From Sipunculus nudus (Eukaryota; Annelida; Sipuncula; Golfingiida; Sipunculidae), in the NCBI GenBank assembly GCA_026874595.1, contig CM049310.1, forward strand, positions 49,443,558 through 49,507,557: 64,000 nucleotides of DNA. Direction: 5' to 3'. The position numbers were made by a program, and so were the translations under genes. The notes beneath the pieces are model-generated. The model ran no database searches, was not told the DNA's origin, and was given only the letters and a program-made list of their open reading frames with translations. Positions 41,701 through 57,000 of this stretch are shown in pieces (the first letter of the stretch is position 1; each line of letters begins with the position of its first letter).

Positions 41701-44700
41701 ATTAAGATTACTAAAACCAATAAATATCATCTTCCTCAGTACAAAAGTGACCTGTATCTCAAATGACATGATGTTTAAGATCTGTGTACAGGTATTTATC
41801 ACATTATTAATATTATACCTTGTAACTGGGCTCGCATGTCCAAACCTTTCTAAATTTTAATAGAACCTGAACCATGTTACAGTGCTAGCTGTGAATACAT
41901 AAATCAGTAGGCACTTATATTGCACTGGAAAGCCTACTTGAGTCATAACACAAGTCATATGGGGAAAGCACTTGAATAACCTCACAACCAAAGTGAAAAT
42001 ACATTTCATGGTAACACATTTCCTGTGTTGCTTACAAGTTGGCTTATATGCCAGCAATGCTTGTATTCCTGTTTTCATAAAATCAACAAAAATGCATGGG
42101 AATATGTTGAGTTAGAATGGAATTTTTCTAGCACATGGTAGGTGTGGCTAGAAAATACAAAAAAACATAGCTAATGATTGGTATGGTTAATGTGAAGTGA
42201 CAGTGTACCTGTAGGCCATGAAGCTTCCTCAAAAATGACAAAAGAAATGACTAAGTAGGGCACTGTGACATCTCAAAATACTCTCTTATGTTAGAAAGAA
42301 GAAAAAGCACAAGCAGACGGTAGGATTTTTTTCAGTTTAGATGAAAAGAAATTTTGTGGCTTGTGTGACAAAAGTGTTATTAACCTGTCTTTTAAAAGTC
42401 AAAAACCAGTGATTTACCAACTTTGCATGCATATACAAGCAAGGCTATATGGTGAGATAGGCATTCACTTGACATATATGCCTTGGTAATACCTACAACC
42501 TCTTGATATGGTGTTTAACCTTCATAAAAAATTTGAGTTCACTAAACACTGACAGGTAAAGAACAATGGACAGAAGACAGAAATACTTCAGTGTAACAGC
42601 AGTGCTGTAACTGTATATGGTATCAGAAAAGATTTTACTAAAGAATGATAAGGTCTTGAATGAGACAAGAATAAAAATAACACATATGAAAAAAAAAATT
42701 ATGTTGATACTCAAATCCAAAAAGATGCTAATTAACAGGTGTGAAATATACAATTTATGGTCACACCTTTAATTTTATGCTACTGATAAGTACATGTTTC
42801 AGGAACCACATAAACAATGACTTGAGAAGTAATGGCTCAAATCAAGCTCACTAAGGCACAAACTTAGATATTTCAGTCAATTTTGAAGTGCCAGGTCTGA
42901 AATAGACCACTAATATTAAAACACATGTGTCTGTTACTATAATGCAAACCTTTTTTAAATGCTATTTATCTATGATCAACCTTGTTGATTTTTGTCAGTT
43001 TATTTAAATCATCAAATTTCCAATTAATATTTTGGAATATGGAAATATTAATATAATTACACCAACCAAAAAATACCAACTTTAGGGCAAAAGACATTTA
43101 AGTAACTCTCTGATAACAGGTTTTTCTATTTCATTTAATATTTATATTTATAATCAAAATGAAGTTTACCAGTAATGTGGAGGAACGTCGCGAATGCAAA
43201 TGACTCCATATCTGACTTATTTTTTACATGACTATTTATGGACTCCCCACCAAATCCCTTCACTTAGTCTGATTGGTTCAGTTGGTAAATCGTGCTTGCT
43301 TCCGGAATACTGAACCACGTGTATTTACATGAGGCAGTATGCTGGATTCTCAGAACTCCATGAAATATTACCAAAAAATAAGCCGTATGAGGAGATTACG
43401 TTTAAATAAACTAAATTTTCCTTGTTATCTAATGTTAGACATAGTGACTGTACACAGACAGTCTTTATGCAGAGAACTTAAAAGAACAGCTAATACTGCA
43501 GAACTTTTAAACTGTTATTTTACAAATGAAGAATAAATTGCTTATATGTGCAACATGTTGTAATAATCAATAAAATTGGTAGATTTACAGAGATTATTGA
43601 TCAATATCAGTATAAACAAAGTATACAATCCGAAACTTTATGCTGAGTTTTAAGCTTTATATATAACATAAAATACAAAATAAAATCATCTGGGAATGCA
43701 ATGCAATATTTATTTCATTTTACTGCAAGTTGAAATATGCTGTCCATTTTATTGCCAAGAATGCTTTTATGAAAAATACATGATTATCATCATCATTAAA
43801 TTATCATATTATTTTATGCTGACTGGATAAGTTTTCTTTAACTTAAAAGATTTTCATATTTCACTAATTTGTAACGGTAAGTTTTTATATTTTATATAAA
43901 TCTAGTTTTTATATTTTGTAATAAAATTGCAAAATATATATTTTTATTATATTATAATTTTTTAATATACTTTTAAAAGATTTTTGTATTTCACTTATTT
44001 AAAAGATCTGTATTTTTATATTATATAATATATATTTTTATTTTATTAAAATAAAATCTCAAAATCTATATTATTATTATTTTTTTTTAATTTAATCTAA
44101 AAATATTATCTCACTGACAATATACCTCACAAAATCAAGTGACAAATACACTGTCTATATTATATATATTTGCAATATTTCTAACATATGAAGATCAACA
44201 TCTTTTCTCACCTGTGTGTTGTCCAGTATGGACTGAATTTATCTGCAGGTATTGTTTCAAATATTCAAATAACCAAGAGGGATCAATGTTGTTATTCCTC
44301 AGCTGCTCCATAAAGAAATCCACAGTTCCAATCCCTCATTAAATAAAAGATGCAATCAGACTTCACTGATTAATTCACTCCTGTACAGAGGTCCGCCCGG
44401 CACTGCCACTCACTCACACTGAGCACACCTCACTGTTGATGTTGTGCAGAAACTGCCCTGGACGGCAGTCAGATTTCCACAAAATCTAACCTGGCCTCAT
44501 TTCTGCACCTTGTGCCTGAGTGCACTAGTGCCAACTTGACAAAACTTAGACCCATCTGGTCCATAACTTATCTGATTCATTTTGTCAAAACTCACTTTGG
44601 CGCTGGCATGATGTTACATCAGCATAAATGTACATGTATGTATAACACTATATATATAGGTTAATACCACAGATCACTATCCACGGTATTCCAGGTGACA

Positions 44701-47700
44701 GGTTTTCATGCCTAGTCCAAACAAGCTAGCTGCTAGCCCAGTACAATTAACACTCCAACGCAATTTCCAGCTGATGGGGAAGTTATATTAAAGGATTGGT
44801 GGAGTAATTTATGTTTACATATGTTACCTGAATACATATACAAACAGTCAAACTTCCCAGAAAGTTACCACAGGATTTCCCATACATTTTAATCATTACG
44901 AACTCCTGTGACATTTGACATAATTTTTGTAATCTCAACTCGAATGTCGTCAAATTTGAAAAACATACCAATATAAAAAATTAATTTTGTTTATTCACAG
45001 AAATAATAAGTATTATAACCATTACATAACCACAAAATGCATTCCTGGTTCTGACCTCTGACATTTGTGGTTTGTCTGTACATCAGTAATACCAATCAGA
45101 TCTCCCCCCCCCCCCCTCCCCATACACAAGATGTCAACTTTTGACCTTTTGGGTTTGTTCTGTTTTCAACCCTTTCCATGTATCATCTTAAGATCATATT
45201 TTACCTTAAACAATAATTAATCACTTTAATATCAATATTTTTATTTGCTTTTTGCTATTAAGGTCACAATAAAACATGTAACAGCAGGGTTCTACTTTTG
45301 TATATATTACTATTAGCTCAGGAGAGCTTTAACCATACCCCCTGTGTTGGAGTCAGCGTTGATGGCTTCATCCATAGGCAACCCAGGTTAAAGTTTTTTA
45401 TTAACTCTATAACTCGGCAACCATTGATCTGAATACTTTCATGTTACATATATGTATTGTATAAGTGGTTATCAATCCCCCCCCCTATGATTTGGGGATC
45501 AAAAGGTCAAAGGTCAAGATCACAGGCCCCTAATGTTCATGAACAAGTCAGGTTTAAGTTTTTTGTTAGGCTCATTTCTCCATTGCTAATGAAGACCTTT
45601 CAATTAAACATAAGTACTGATGTACAGCGACGATACCTAGCACAGGTTATTAAAAGTTTTTACCATAGTCCCAACCCAGCTCAGGTTAAAGTTTTTGTTT
45701 ATCCTTTTATAACTCGGCAACCACTAACACTATTGCTTTTATATTTCACATATGTATTACATAGAGGGTTAGAAATCCCCCCCCCTATGATTTAGGGATC
45801 AAAAGGTCATAGGTCAGGGTCACAGATCCTATATCTATGCATATGCATAATACAACAAAAATCTGTCCATTAGTTTTTGACTTATAATACTCAGAGTACT
45901 GTCAAGTGGCAAGGATGGGGATATTTAAAGGCGCGAAAACAAGTAAAGGATAATAGGTGGCGCCACCAGTTTCCAGGACATGACAACACTATCCAAGATC
46001 ATTGGTCAACTTAATTTTTGGATCAATCCATGCAAGATTGCTTGATACATTAAACAATTTGTGACTTTCCCCAAAAATGGACCTATACAAGGTCAAGGTC
46101 ACTCTCCTATTAAAGGTCATGACCCCATTTTAGATAGGCTTCGTCCTCTCACCTAAATCTATGACATGTCAAGATTGGTAAAAATCTGTGAAATATATTT
46201 TGAGTTATGGCGCAGACAAGATTTATCCATGGCAGCGGCATCAGTAGGACCTTCACAAGGCCATAGTATCCTTGCCATGACAAGACTATGATAAACCTGT
46301 TTATAAAAGAGATCTATAAACTGAGTAAATCTTATCATTTAACAACTTTGTAGCACAGGTAATTAACGTTTGTTATTTAGACATAAAGCTGTGTTTCCAT
46401 GTGCATGTATGTAAGTGGTGTGCCAATTAATCCATTATATCTATGATTGGTCGTTTTCTTGCATAATCAATTAAATCGATTTGCATTTTTGCATAATCGA
46501 TCACAAACAGTTAAGTATGCACAGCCAATGAAGTCATATTTTCCCAATAAAATATTACCATTCTGTCAGAGATATATAAGAAAGAAGGGAACAAAACAGC
46601 AAACATCATTAAACCTTAATCTTATGCAATGAATAAGTGTTAACAACCAGATCATAACCTTGACATTTCAGCATGATGTACAACTTAGGCTGAATTTACT
46701 TGGTCATTATTTGATGTATAATTCTATAACACCATATTTCACGGTAATTTAGACTGTACATAAAACAATCAATAATAATAGATCAGTTTTTTTATCTTTC
46801 AATAATTGATATGAGTATACAACTCATTCCTACCACAATTGTTCAATTTGTATATGCATATACATGCTAACATGTGTGAAAAACTGCTAATGATTTTGTA
46901 ACTGTAGGATTTCTATGTGTTTGTAAGCATATGTGCAATTTTTCATGCATATATGTGTACATGGAAACACAGCTTAAGCTTCAGTAGAATCACTTCAAAT
47001 TTTGAGCTAAAAAGTGAAATGATGGGCTGAGGTATAAGGAGTACTGTATTATTTAATTTTATGTCTTCACTAAAGACTCTTGATTTCTTCTTTTTAGGCA
47101 AGTGTATCATATTGAATTGGTTTATGTGTTAAATATTATATTTCACACACAGCTCATAATATAGCTCTATATTATTAAAAATATAAAAGCATACAATCAT
47201 GTTTACCACTGCATGTGACAATGTTCAATTTCAGTTGACACTAAACTGACACCATTTTGCCCATAAATCCTGTTAAACAAAGGTTGACACCAGAAAAAAA
47301 ACCCACCAGGTTGGGCTTTATTCTCACAAACTTCGGTTTGACAAATCCTGCATCAATCTATCAAATTTAAATAATAAATGTGATATATTAGCAAATCAAA
47401 ATGGAAATTTAATTACAACACAGACATTTATAACCAAAGAGAGGACTGTTTGAGAGGACCAACTTTGGACTACATCCCCTCAATATACCCAGCACACAAA
47501 GCTTCATTATATGATACCATCAAAACAGGGTTGTATTTATTAAATGCAAAGCAAGTATGAAAACTGGTAATCTGCCAAGTTTCTGAGTTCATGGAACATT
47601 TCCCAGAAATACTGTTGTGAAGAAACTGCTGCCCAAAGGACCCTGGCATATTATCACAAATTACTGTTTGTATGCCGAAATGTTTTTGCGACTTCAAGGA

Positions 47701-48003
47701 TACATGCATCTGCCAATAGCAGAGACGGAGATGTAGTTAAATGGTCATTTAAATAACCTGCTCTTCATACAGGTCACGGTTCTGTTCAAATGTAGCTTGA
47801 TGCATTTGAATTCAAACAGAAATGTTTAAAATTTATTGGAATTAAATTTATATATTTATGCAAATTATTTTTAACTTCAAACTAAATTCATAAAGAGATG
47901 AATGTGATTTAAGCAAATGCACTTGTAAATACACAATTTGCATTTGAACTCTATTTATTTCATAGTTCGCCTACAGAATAAAATACCTGAATTTTACTTA
48001 TAA

Positions 48004-48069
<66 letters not shown>

Positions 48070-51000
48070 ATTATAACACAATGAATGTTCATAAATTGTA
48101 ATCTAATACTGATATGCTAGTATTTCAGCATCAGTTTTCAAAATCATTAAATATTTAGTACTCTCTACACAGCATCTGCATTTAAAAATTCAGGTCTTTT
48201 CATACTCAAATGAAAACACATTACACTGAAATTACTGGTAGATCTGCATTTAACCAAGGGACGCATGAGTCACAGAAATACAGTGGGAAGCATGGACAAT
48301 GGACCATCACTATAGCTCAGATGACGTACAGTCAGCAGAGCTAAAAATGCAAATGCAAACAAATGCAACATTTTCAATATTCCTTTGAACCAAAATCAGA
48401 TGCATGTAAATAATGATTGATGAACATATAACAAGTATAATTCATTTGAAATATTTTAACTGAAAAGCATATTCTGGTGATATAATCTAAGGCATTTTTA
48501 ATTACATTTTTATAATATGTTTATTTTCAATTTATATCACTTAAGTTTAATTAAACAACCGCCCAAGTGAAGTATTTATACTGCCAAAAAAATTTTCTTG
48601 AAAAGATTATCTTATCAAAAATACTTCTTTTGACAAGAAATCCTCAAGCTAATTTTTCTTGATTTAAAGGCAGCATGCTTAAAGTCAAGAAATATGTCTA
48701 GATTTCTTAGATATATTTTCTTAAGATATCTCATCATAAGGAAAAATTCCTTCTTCATAATATCCCAAAATATTATCTATATATAATCTCCCAAGATATC
48801 TTTTTCTGGTTGCAAGGTGAAAAAAATTGTATCATAAGAAAAAGAATTTCTTTACCATAAAAAGAAAAAACTTTCTTGGTCCACTCCCTAGAAAATTTTC
48901 TCTCAATAAGATATTTTTTATGATAGTCTGAAAATTATAGAGAGTTGTGCAAGAAAATTAATCTTTGAAAGAAAAAAAAAACTATTTTTGGCTGTATATA
49001 AATCATCATAATTTAATTGGATTAAAATATCACCTCTTGACCAATGGCCAAGAGATAAGATAAAAGTGATAAGAATTATCTGCTCTATATTATGAAGCTA
49101 ACATCTTTGTATAAGCTCTACATATGAAACACATGGGGAGGATACTGGTATCACATAAAGAGTGCTATACATTACTCCACATATTGGGGTCACAGCCAGT
49201 AGAGGCCTCACTTCTGGACAAGAGCCAAACACTGCAACTGTGTCAACACACAAAAGGTGGACTTTCTGGGAATCTGCAAGGTGAAACTGGCCATGAGTCA
49301 TGTTTCCCAGAAATGGCACAAGAATAATTCCTGTGGTATTTCCTAAGATCAAACAAAAAGAAACGCTGATTTTGCAAATTTGCTGCTGGTTTGTCCATCT
49401 TTCAGCTCATCTCAAAGGTAGTAGCACAACTATGCATATCATCTGGTTCTTACATGTATCAGCACCTTAATTAAAAGTAACTATGGGCTGATGATCTATT
49501 ACCATCAATGTTAAGTCAGTTGGTACAAATAAACTGATCATTGATCTTACAGTGCCATGATCATTTACAAAGATTGACAAATAACTTGGGATGATCAGGA
49601 TATGTAAATGTGCTTCCATTTAAGTAATGTGAGCAAACTCCAAAAATTCTGTTTATTAAATTCTTCATACCTAAGTTTACTACACACATATACAGGCTAT
49701 ACGATAATTACATATTGTTACTATTATTAGCAAACATGTAAATCTACAGATCAGATGAGACAATGTAAAGGTCTATACTGGTATATACTCAGAAATTTCA
49801 TACTATTATTTAGTATAAACAATCAATTAATCAGATTATCTGTTGGTAGATGTCAAACTATTATTACTGATGATCTATCATAAAGTTACATCTGATTCCA
49901 ATAATAATTATGGGTGCATAAAATGGCTGCATTGCTTTTCTGACTATCCACGTTTCACCAAACTTTTATAGAAACACAGTGCTGTATGATTATAAAACAA
50001 GAGCACCGCAAACGAGGATAATACCCCCATCATTTATCTGGTGACCTCTTACCTCATTAAATATGCGTGAATTTTGATGAGAATGTAATTCAGGTGAGAA
50101 AGTCTTTTGGTAAATATGTATGATGAGTTTCATGAAAATCAAAAGGATTTTTGGTAATTTACCAAGGTGCCTCCAAACTGCGGTGACCTCTGACCCCATT
50201 ATATATGCATGGATTTCACTGGAATTCAAACTTAGGTGAGATATTTTATTAATTAACAATTCTTATGAGTTTTATCAAAATCCTTCATATTCTTTGTAAG
50301 TTATCGCGGCGACACCACAAAGTTGCAAAGTTACCTGACCTTATTAAATATGCAAGGATGTTGCCCATAATCAAATTTGGGCAAGATGATCTTTTGGTAA
50401 GTATTTATGGTGAGTTTCATGAAAATCCATCAAGGCCCCTGTAAGTTATAGCGGCGACACTTTTAAAGTTAACGGATAGAAGGACAAACTGTGGGTATAC
50501 CATAAATACTCCCATCATATGACAGGCGTATAAAAAGATAAGAATATCATGTACCTTTGCACATATATAATAGTTAAATGTTTATGACTGCCTATTCAAA
50601 CATTTTGACACAGACAAATATTTAGGATAATTTACCACTGATAAATCAATAGTTCCAATTAGGAGTCCTTGTACACTTATATTGTGTAGATATCCTGCAA
50701 TCACCTGAAAGAGACCTTGAACTCGTGTTAAAGAACCCCTAGTGTTTGCCTACAGTTGTTAATGGTACATATATATTATAAGCACCTTTTCTTCTCCTAA
50801 CTTTTAAGTCGATCCTTTTACTTTCCTTTAAGCTTGCTAGGAACACATTTTCTATCAACTGGACTGAAGTAAACCCCTAAAAGTAAACCTCTTATACCAT
50901 GAGCTTTAATAGTAACAGTTCTTACTTGTGGCCAGAATTGGTTTTAAAATCATAATCAATGATTGAAAAATAAAAACAACCGATGACCATTTATTCATCA

Positions 51001-54000
51001 ATTATGTTATGTACTTTCTAGATAACCTTGAAATCTGCAGTATACTGGTTAAAATATAATTGTGAACAGACATGGGGTCTATTACAGTTGTTCTATTACT
51101 ATTACTATTACTATTACTTTCAATTTCTGATATTACTATTACTATTACTATTACCACATTTTATCTTCTATTACTATTACTATTACTATTACTGGGGTAT
51201 CTATTACTATTACTATTACTATTACATGTACTTAAACTAATGGTAGGATTTTAGACCTTGCGCAGCCATGAGTGCTATAAACTAGCACTACAATCACATG
51301 TTTAAATAATATTAAATCAACTATATATCATCCAGTTACCTACACAATTTTCTTATACTGTGTTATTGTCATTTACAAGAAGCCTAATAATACTGGAGAT
51401 CTTTATTATTTCAGCTTCTTTAATTCTGTTTTTTTTTTAATATTTTGAAACCTCAATGATCGTTATTGGGGTGTTTCAAGTCGAAATTATAAGATAATTG
51501 TATGAACTCTTTGATTACATGTAATTAAAAGCAACCCATTGTAAAGGCCTTGGCATATGTAAAATATTGATTTATAATTATATGCATGCTTGTTCATTTA
51601 TATTATTTTCATATATATTTCACATAAATTTATTTTATAGTACATACTTCCGTTTCGATTTAATCTTCGTTCTCATAGTCAATAAATAAAGATTTTCAGT
51701 GTAACAAAAAATTGTCTCCAGAGGAATTATTCGTGATTATTGCATAATATTATTTAGTATCAAAGCTGACAATTCAGTCCTTTATGTATTATCAGGAGAG
51801 GAATTTATGTAGGGCTGTGTCCTGTTTCCAAATCCTTATAAATATATCCAATAAAAATACTGTTTATGTCAAGATTCTGGACAGAAACAAACTGGAGACA
51901 AAAGTACCCCATCTTCTCGGGTGTATATATTCATTTGGATGTGATGCCACATTTTATTCCATCACATAATACATCTTGAGAGTGACCAGAGAGGTGGTAA
52001 ACTTTACAATAATGGAAGCAGGCATGGCTTTTATTTTTCAGGCATGCCCTTCTTCATTGCAGCAAAACAAGCACAGGATAATTTAGGAATGTGGAGAGCG
52101 ATTTAAACTTACATTAATTTTACAAAACAAATAAAATATTATTTAAATTTGGTATTAAACAATCTTGTACTTTAAATTTTGTACATAACATGATCTAATT
52201 ATTTGATGTCAAAATTTATATATTTATATATAAATATATATATTTTTATATAAGATATTAAATAATAAAATATGAACAGTTACTTATATTCTCATATTAT
52301 TTAATCAAATAAATTAATATCATGAATAAATGGTTCATTTAATTTTCAAAATGTAAATTAACATAATTTAAGATACTGAATGAAGGTCTGCAAAATTGGT
52401 ACTATGAAATAACAGACAAGTATTAAAAGAATAGTTTTAAAAGAATATGTATATAAATTAACTAGATAATACATGTGCCTGCAGTATGACTTTATCCAAG
52501 TGATTGTAGTACTGGTCTGAGTTTATAGCATTGTAGGCTTCAGTACATTATGGGTAGTGAAACACCATAAGCTTATCATGAACATTTTGGGTCTGCACTG
52601 TACCTGGTTCCATATTATATTTTTCTTGAATGATGTGTTATTGCAATTTGTATGATTAAAATGCAAACTGGCTTGTGAAAACAAATCTAGATACATTTCA
52701 GAATATGCATATGGATTGATGGATGTGAGATAAGATGTACATGTCTCAATAATAATACACTATTTATCTGTCTCTTAACATCAAACATGCCTCTGTTTAT
52801 CCATAGTTTACTAATCAAAGGTCAGATTGTGCCAGGTAACTTATTTGGCTGTGACCTACTCTGTCAAGTACTCTTATGTAATTAGCACCAGTGGTCACCA
52901 GCAATGTGGCAGCTGGCCAATGCTTGCCTCAACAATAGGCACATCCTGGGCAGTTACTGGACAAGAACTGAGTCTGTTCAGCATTATTTGCTGATATGCT
53001 AAATGATCAAGGGGCTCACAGGAAGTAATAGAAAGTAATATGTATTACTCTATTTCTTTGCCTTCTGTTTCTATTACTATTACTATTACAGCTCAAATTT
53101 TTGAGTCTATTACTATTACTATTACTATTACATGGAAAAAGCTGTAATAGTCTATTACTATTACTATTACTTATTACTATTACCCCATGTCTGATTGTGA
53201 ATTATCTTTTGCTTTCACAAAATGAAATTCTAAAAGGTAGAAGTATTATTTAAAAGTTTTTTTTATGGTAATAATATTGCTCTGCATATTCCAAACATAT
53301 ATTATTAAATGGTATATATTATAATCATATAATTAATCTCCATTTTTGGGAGCCAAATAAATAACTTTTAATTTATTTAATTTTATTGTAATAATATTGA
53401 TCTGTCCGAAACATCTTCCCTTGCAAAAAGGCCTGTCCGAAATCACGTCCTAGTCCGGAACTCTTAGTTCAAAATGTCTGTGTCCGAAACGTCAGTCTAC
53501 CAGGCCACTTCAACCCACTCTCATAGCCATGTTCGGTTCGAACCCAGGTTGCCAGCAGAGAGAGCTGAGCATTTAACCCCTTGACTGTCCATCATTAGTT
53601 TAGTAAAGGAACCTGGATTTCACTGAGAATATAGTTATACTACCAGACAAAACAATAAAAAAACTCACAAACAGCAAAAATCCCCATGGTTATAAACCTC
53701 TTATCTTATGAAATTTAATAGTGACAGTAATCACATAATGTTTTGTGATACAATAATTACATTAACAAACATGTGTGAGAAATTAAGTAACAACAATAAT
53801 GGGTACAGCAGTTCAGCATGGTTTTTGTGTTATTTGTTTGACAGGCATGACAGCTATTACGTTAAACTAAACAATCTGTCACAATTTGAAATATGCTGCA
53901 TGGGACAAAGAGATGTTAATAATGCTGTCCCAAAGTGTAAACTGAGGTTACAACCAGTACATGCTCTTTAAAGCAGATGATAAGACATCTAGTACTAATT

Positions 54001-57000
54001 AAGTTAGTTAAATAGCTTACTGGCCCCCCTTCAACCAGTGAAGTATGTGAGGTCATGCAACATGCAGTCATTTGAATTTAATTATATTTAAAATGAACCC
54101 ATTGGATCTATAGTAAATGTTGTTCCTGCAGGTATAATTATTTAAACATAAGTGAAAGAAGTTCTTCAATTTTTTTTACTGAAGATATTCAAAAATATAT
54201 ATCTATTCATTGTTATATGGAAAAAACTTTTTTGTCAAGGAATGATACTGAGACCCTGAAAAGCATTATTGAACTTTTGAAAAATTATTAGAACAGTCAG
54301 TGAATATTATGAATGTGGTTGTATCCTCATGAAAACCATATTTGCTTGGGATTATATGGAAATGTAAAAGGCAGAAATCACTAATAAAAGTAATGTTAAA
54401 AAAAAATTAAAAAAAAAAACTAGTTTCAAATATAAGGGAAAAAAACTGTTGGTCTTACATAAGTATTTAAATGTAAGAAATGGTAAAATAATCAGATGGT
54501 AGAGTTTGTAGAGAGAGGGTAGAGTGAAATGGTGTCCATGGAGAATCATTAAAACAGTGAGTACTTAGTGAGAGTACACAAGCACTCAGCAGAAAAAATA
54601 GTGAGATACAGCAAACGGAGTAGAAGAATTCACTTTTTTAAAAACCATAGTCAGAAAGAAACATATTTATTTGTAATAAGATCAGTCATTCAACACCAGA
54701 ACCATCAAGCCAGGTGTAAAGTAATAAACCATTATCAACTATCAGAAGTGTCATCAAGTTTACCAGCTGAAGAGAAAGAGCTTATATATATATACTTACC
54801 CCAACCCTTGTGCTGACCAAGGGACTAATAGACTTGGTTAGAATACTGACCGTGCTGTCTTTACCAATGTATATCTTCTGTTGATATGCTTCACACAAAA
54901 ACAAGCAGTCAGTATCTCCTGTTGACATGCTTCACATAAAAGCAAGCAGTCAGCCTTAAGTGACCTTCAACAGTCATTTAGATTATGCACTTGTACAGCT
55001 GTTTTCCATACTGATTTAAGCTAACTGAAACATACTGTGTGATAAAAGAACACTTATATCAACCATACACTGGTCAATATAAACAGATTTTGCTCTAAAT
55101 GGTACACAGTGCATAGTTATTTTCTGGGGAAATTTATCTAACATTACGACGATGGTAATACACACACCTGCTTACTACAGACACCACCTGATTGTGAAAA
55201 ATTTTACTGTCCCATGAAAACTGGACTTGATAATCTCTCTAATCCCTATTACAGATATTACTGTATTGTAAACAATTTAAACAGCCCCAATGCAAAGTGG
55301 ACTTGAAATCTCTCTAATACAGACACCTCCCTTTCACATATACCATTATATTATGAACTATTTAGACAGTCCCATGAAAGGTGGACTGCCTATCTCTCTA
55401 ATACAGACCACTGACTACTCAGGGACAAGACAGCAGGTCCTGCCAGTATCCATGATATAAAAGAAGTTCCAGTGTATTATTCCATGACCAAAAATCATTG
55501 GGTAATATGGGTATAACATGGTGCTGATAATATTTATATATCAACCATAGCCTTCCACACATAAACACATATGGCCCTGCTTTCACTTTTAACTGGAATA
55601 AAATCTGATATAATATGAACTTTCTCTTTCAATCTCTCACACCAACAGTAACACACCCATAAACTGCCTTCTTACTAATCATGGGCTTCATGACTTTGTT
55701 AATGCATCTGATGATCATGGTTTGACCATTAAACAATTATTAGCTTGTGATGAATCAGCTCACTAATTGTGAACTCAGTGACTTGGTAGGTAACAGCATT
55801 GGGATTTAATATAAGGAGTGATATCAAAGCTTGTCACTGAGCTGTCCCCTGAGGTTTCTTGCTTTAACCCATTACAGCTTAATTTTATGGTACTTTAGAT
55901 TTTTGACAAATTATGGCCATATTTACAATTACATTACAGTAACAGGCCGTATATATTTCAGCTTTTGTTAAATCTTTACCAAAGTTTCAACATATTTTAC
56001 TGAGAAGGTTTGCCTAAGGTCTTTGGGAATCTTTAAAACATAAAATTAAATATGTAATATATCTGACCTGAGAGAATCTAGCCATATGGAGAGCATTCTA
56101 TATGCAAATTTTGAGTGCCCTTTAGTAAGCCTGTAAATTGAAAAGTGGACTTGGCTCCCCTGTTTACACTGGCACCTCATAGAGCCCCACCAGGCCATCT
56201 GTCTTACACCCAAGAGAGTAAACCTTCCAAAGATTTGACATACTGGGGGTGATTATCAGAATTATTAGATTCCATTGAAGTAAATAGTCATCTTGTGCAT
56301 TTAACAATTAAAAGACATACACATGTGTATGATGGCATGTTTGAATGCTCATGAGTATACTTGTAACAAAACTTGCACAGCCCATTCATTAGTTACAAGA
56401 CATATTCATACACATAACAGCATGTTCAAATGCTCATATATAGGTGGCCAAACTGCAAGTCACATAAATGAAATGTTACTGGCAACAGAGATACAGACAT
56501 TCACGAAATGCCACTTGAAAGTACATATAGTTATGTACATAAAAATCAAAATTGTTAAGTTATTTTATTAAATTATAGTTATCTGAAAATGTTTATATAT
56601 TTAAAATTTCTATTGTATTCCTAAGGGCATTGCCATTAGGATGTGATTGCTATTTGTATGAGGCTGGAATCCTGTCAGAAAATGGCCTTCATACAGGTTA
56701 AAACAGGGGGGTATGCCCATTACTTCAATTATTATTACTTCAATTCAGAAATTTTGTTCACCAACTATACATCATATTTTTAGCAATATTGACAATTTGC
56801 CTGGGGCATTTAGTCAGGTTTTAGTCATATTATATCAAAATTAGTTGTGAAAAATGATTGCACAAGGGATCTGCTTGTCAGTGGTCCTAGTATTTTTTCT
56901 GACACATAACCTAAATAGTTTCTGACACAATCACATGGTGGCACTACCCAAACCCATGTGGTGAGTCTGTGGAAGATGCTGACATAGTCCTGATCCCAGC

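Larger units (their letters stand above)
51067..53193. mobile_element. Non-autonomous hAT element with (ATTACT)n subterminal arrays, intron 1
   Basis: Perfect 12-bp termini CAGACATGGGGT / ACCCCATGTCTG and an 8-bp target duplication ATTGTGAA at 51059-51066 and 53194-53201. CAG...CTG ends plus 8-bp duplication define hAT. 2127 bp, no transposase ORF; the middle has no recognised gene. Confidence 0.88.

Noticed and set aside
51028-51254. Tyr- and Leu-rich ORFs
   Set aside because: Translations of the (ATTACT)n array in the hAT element, not genes.
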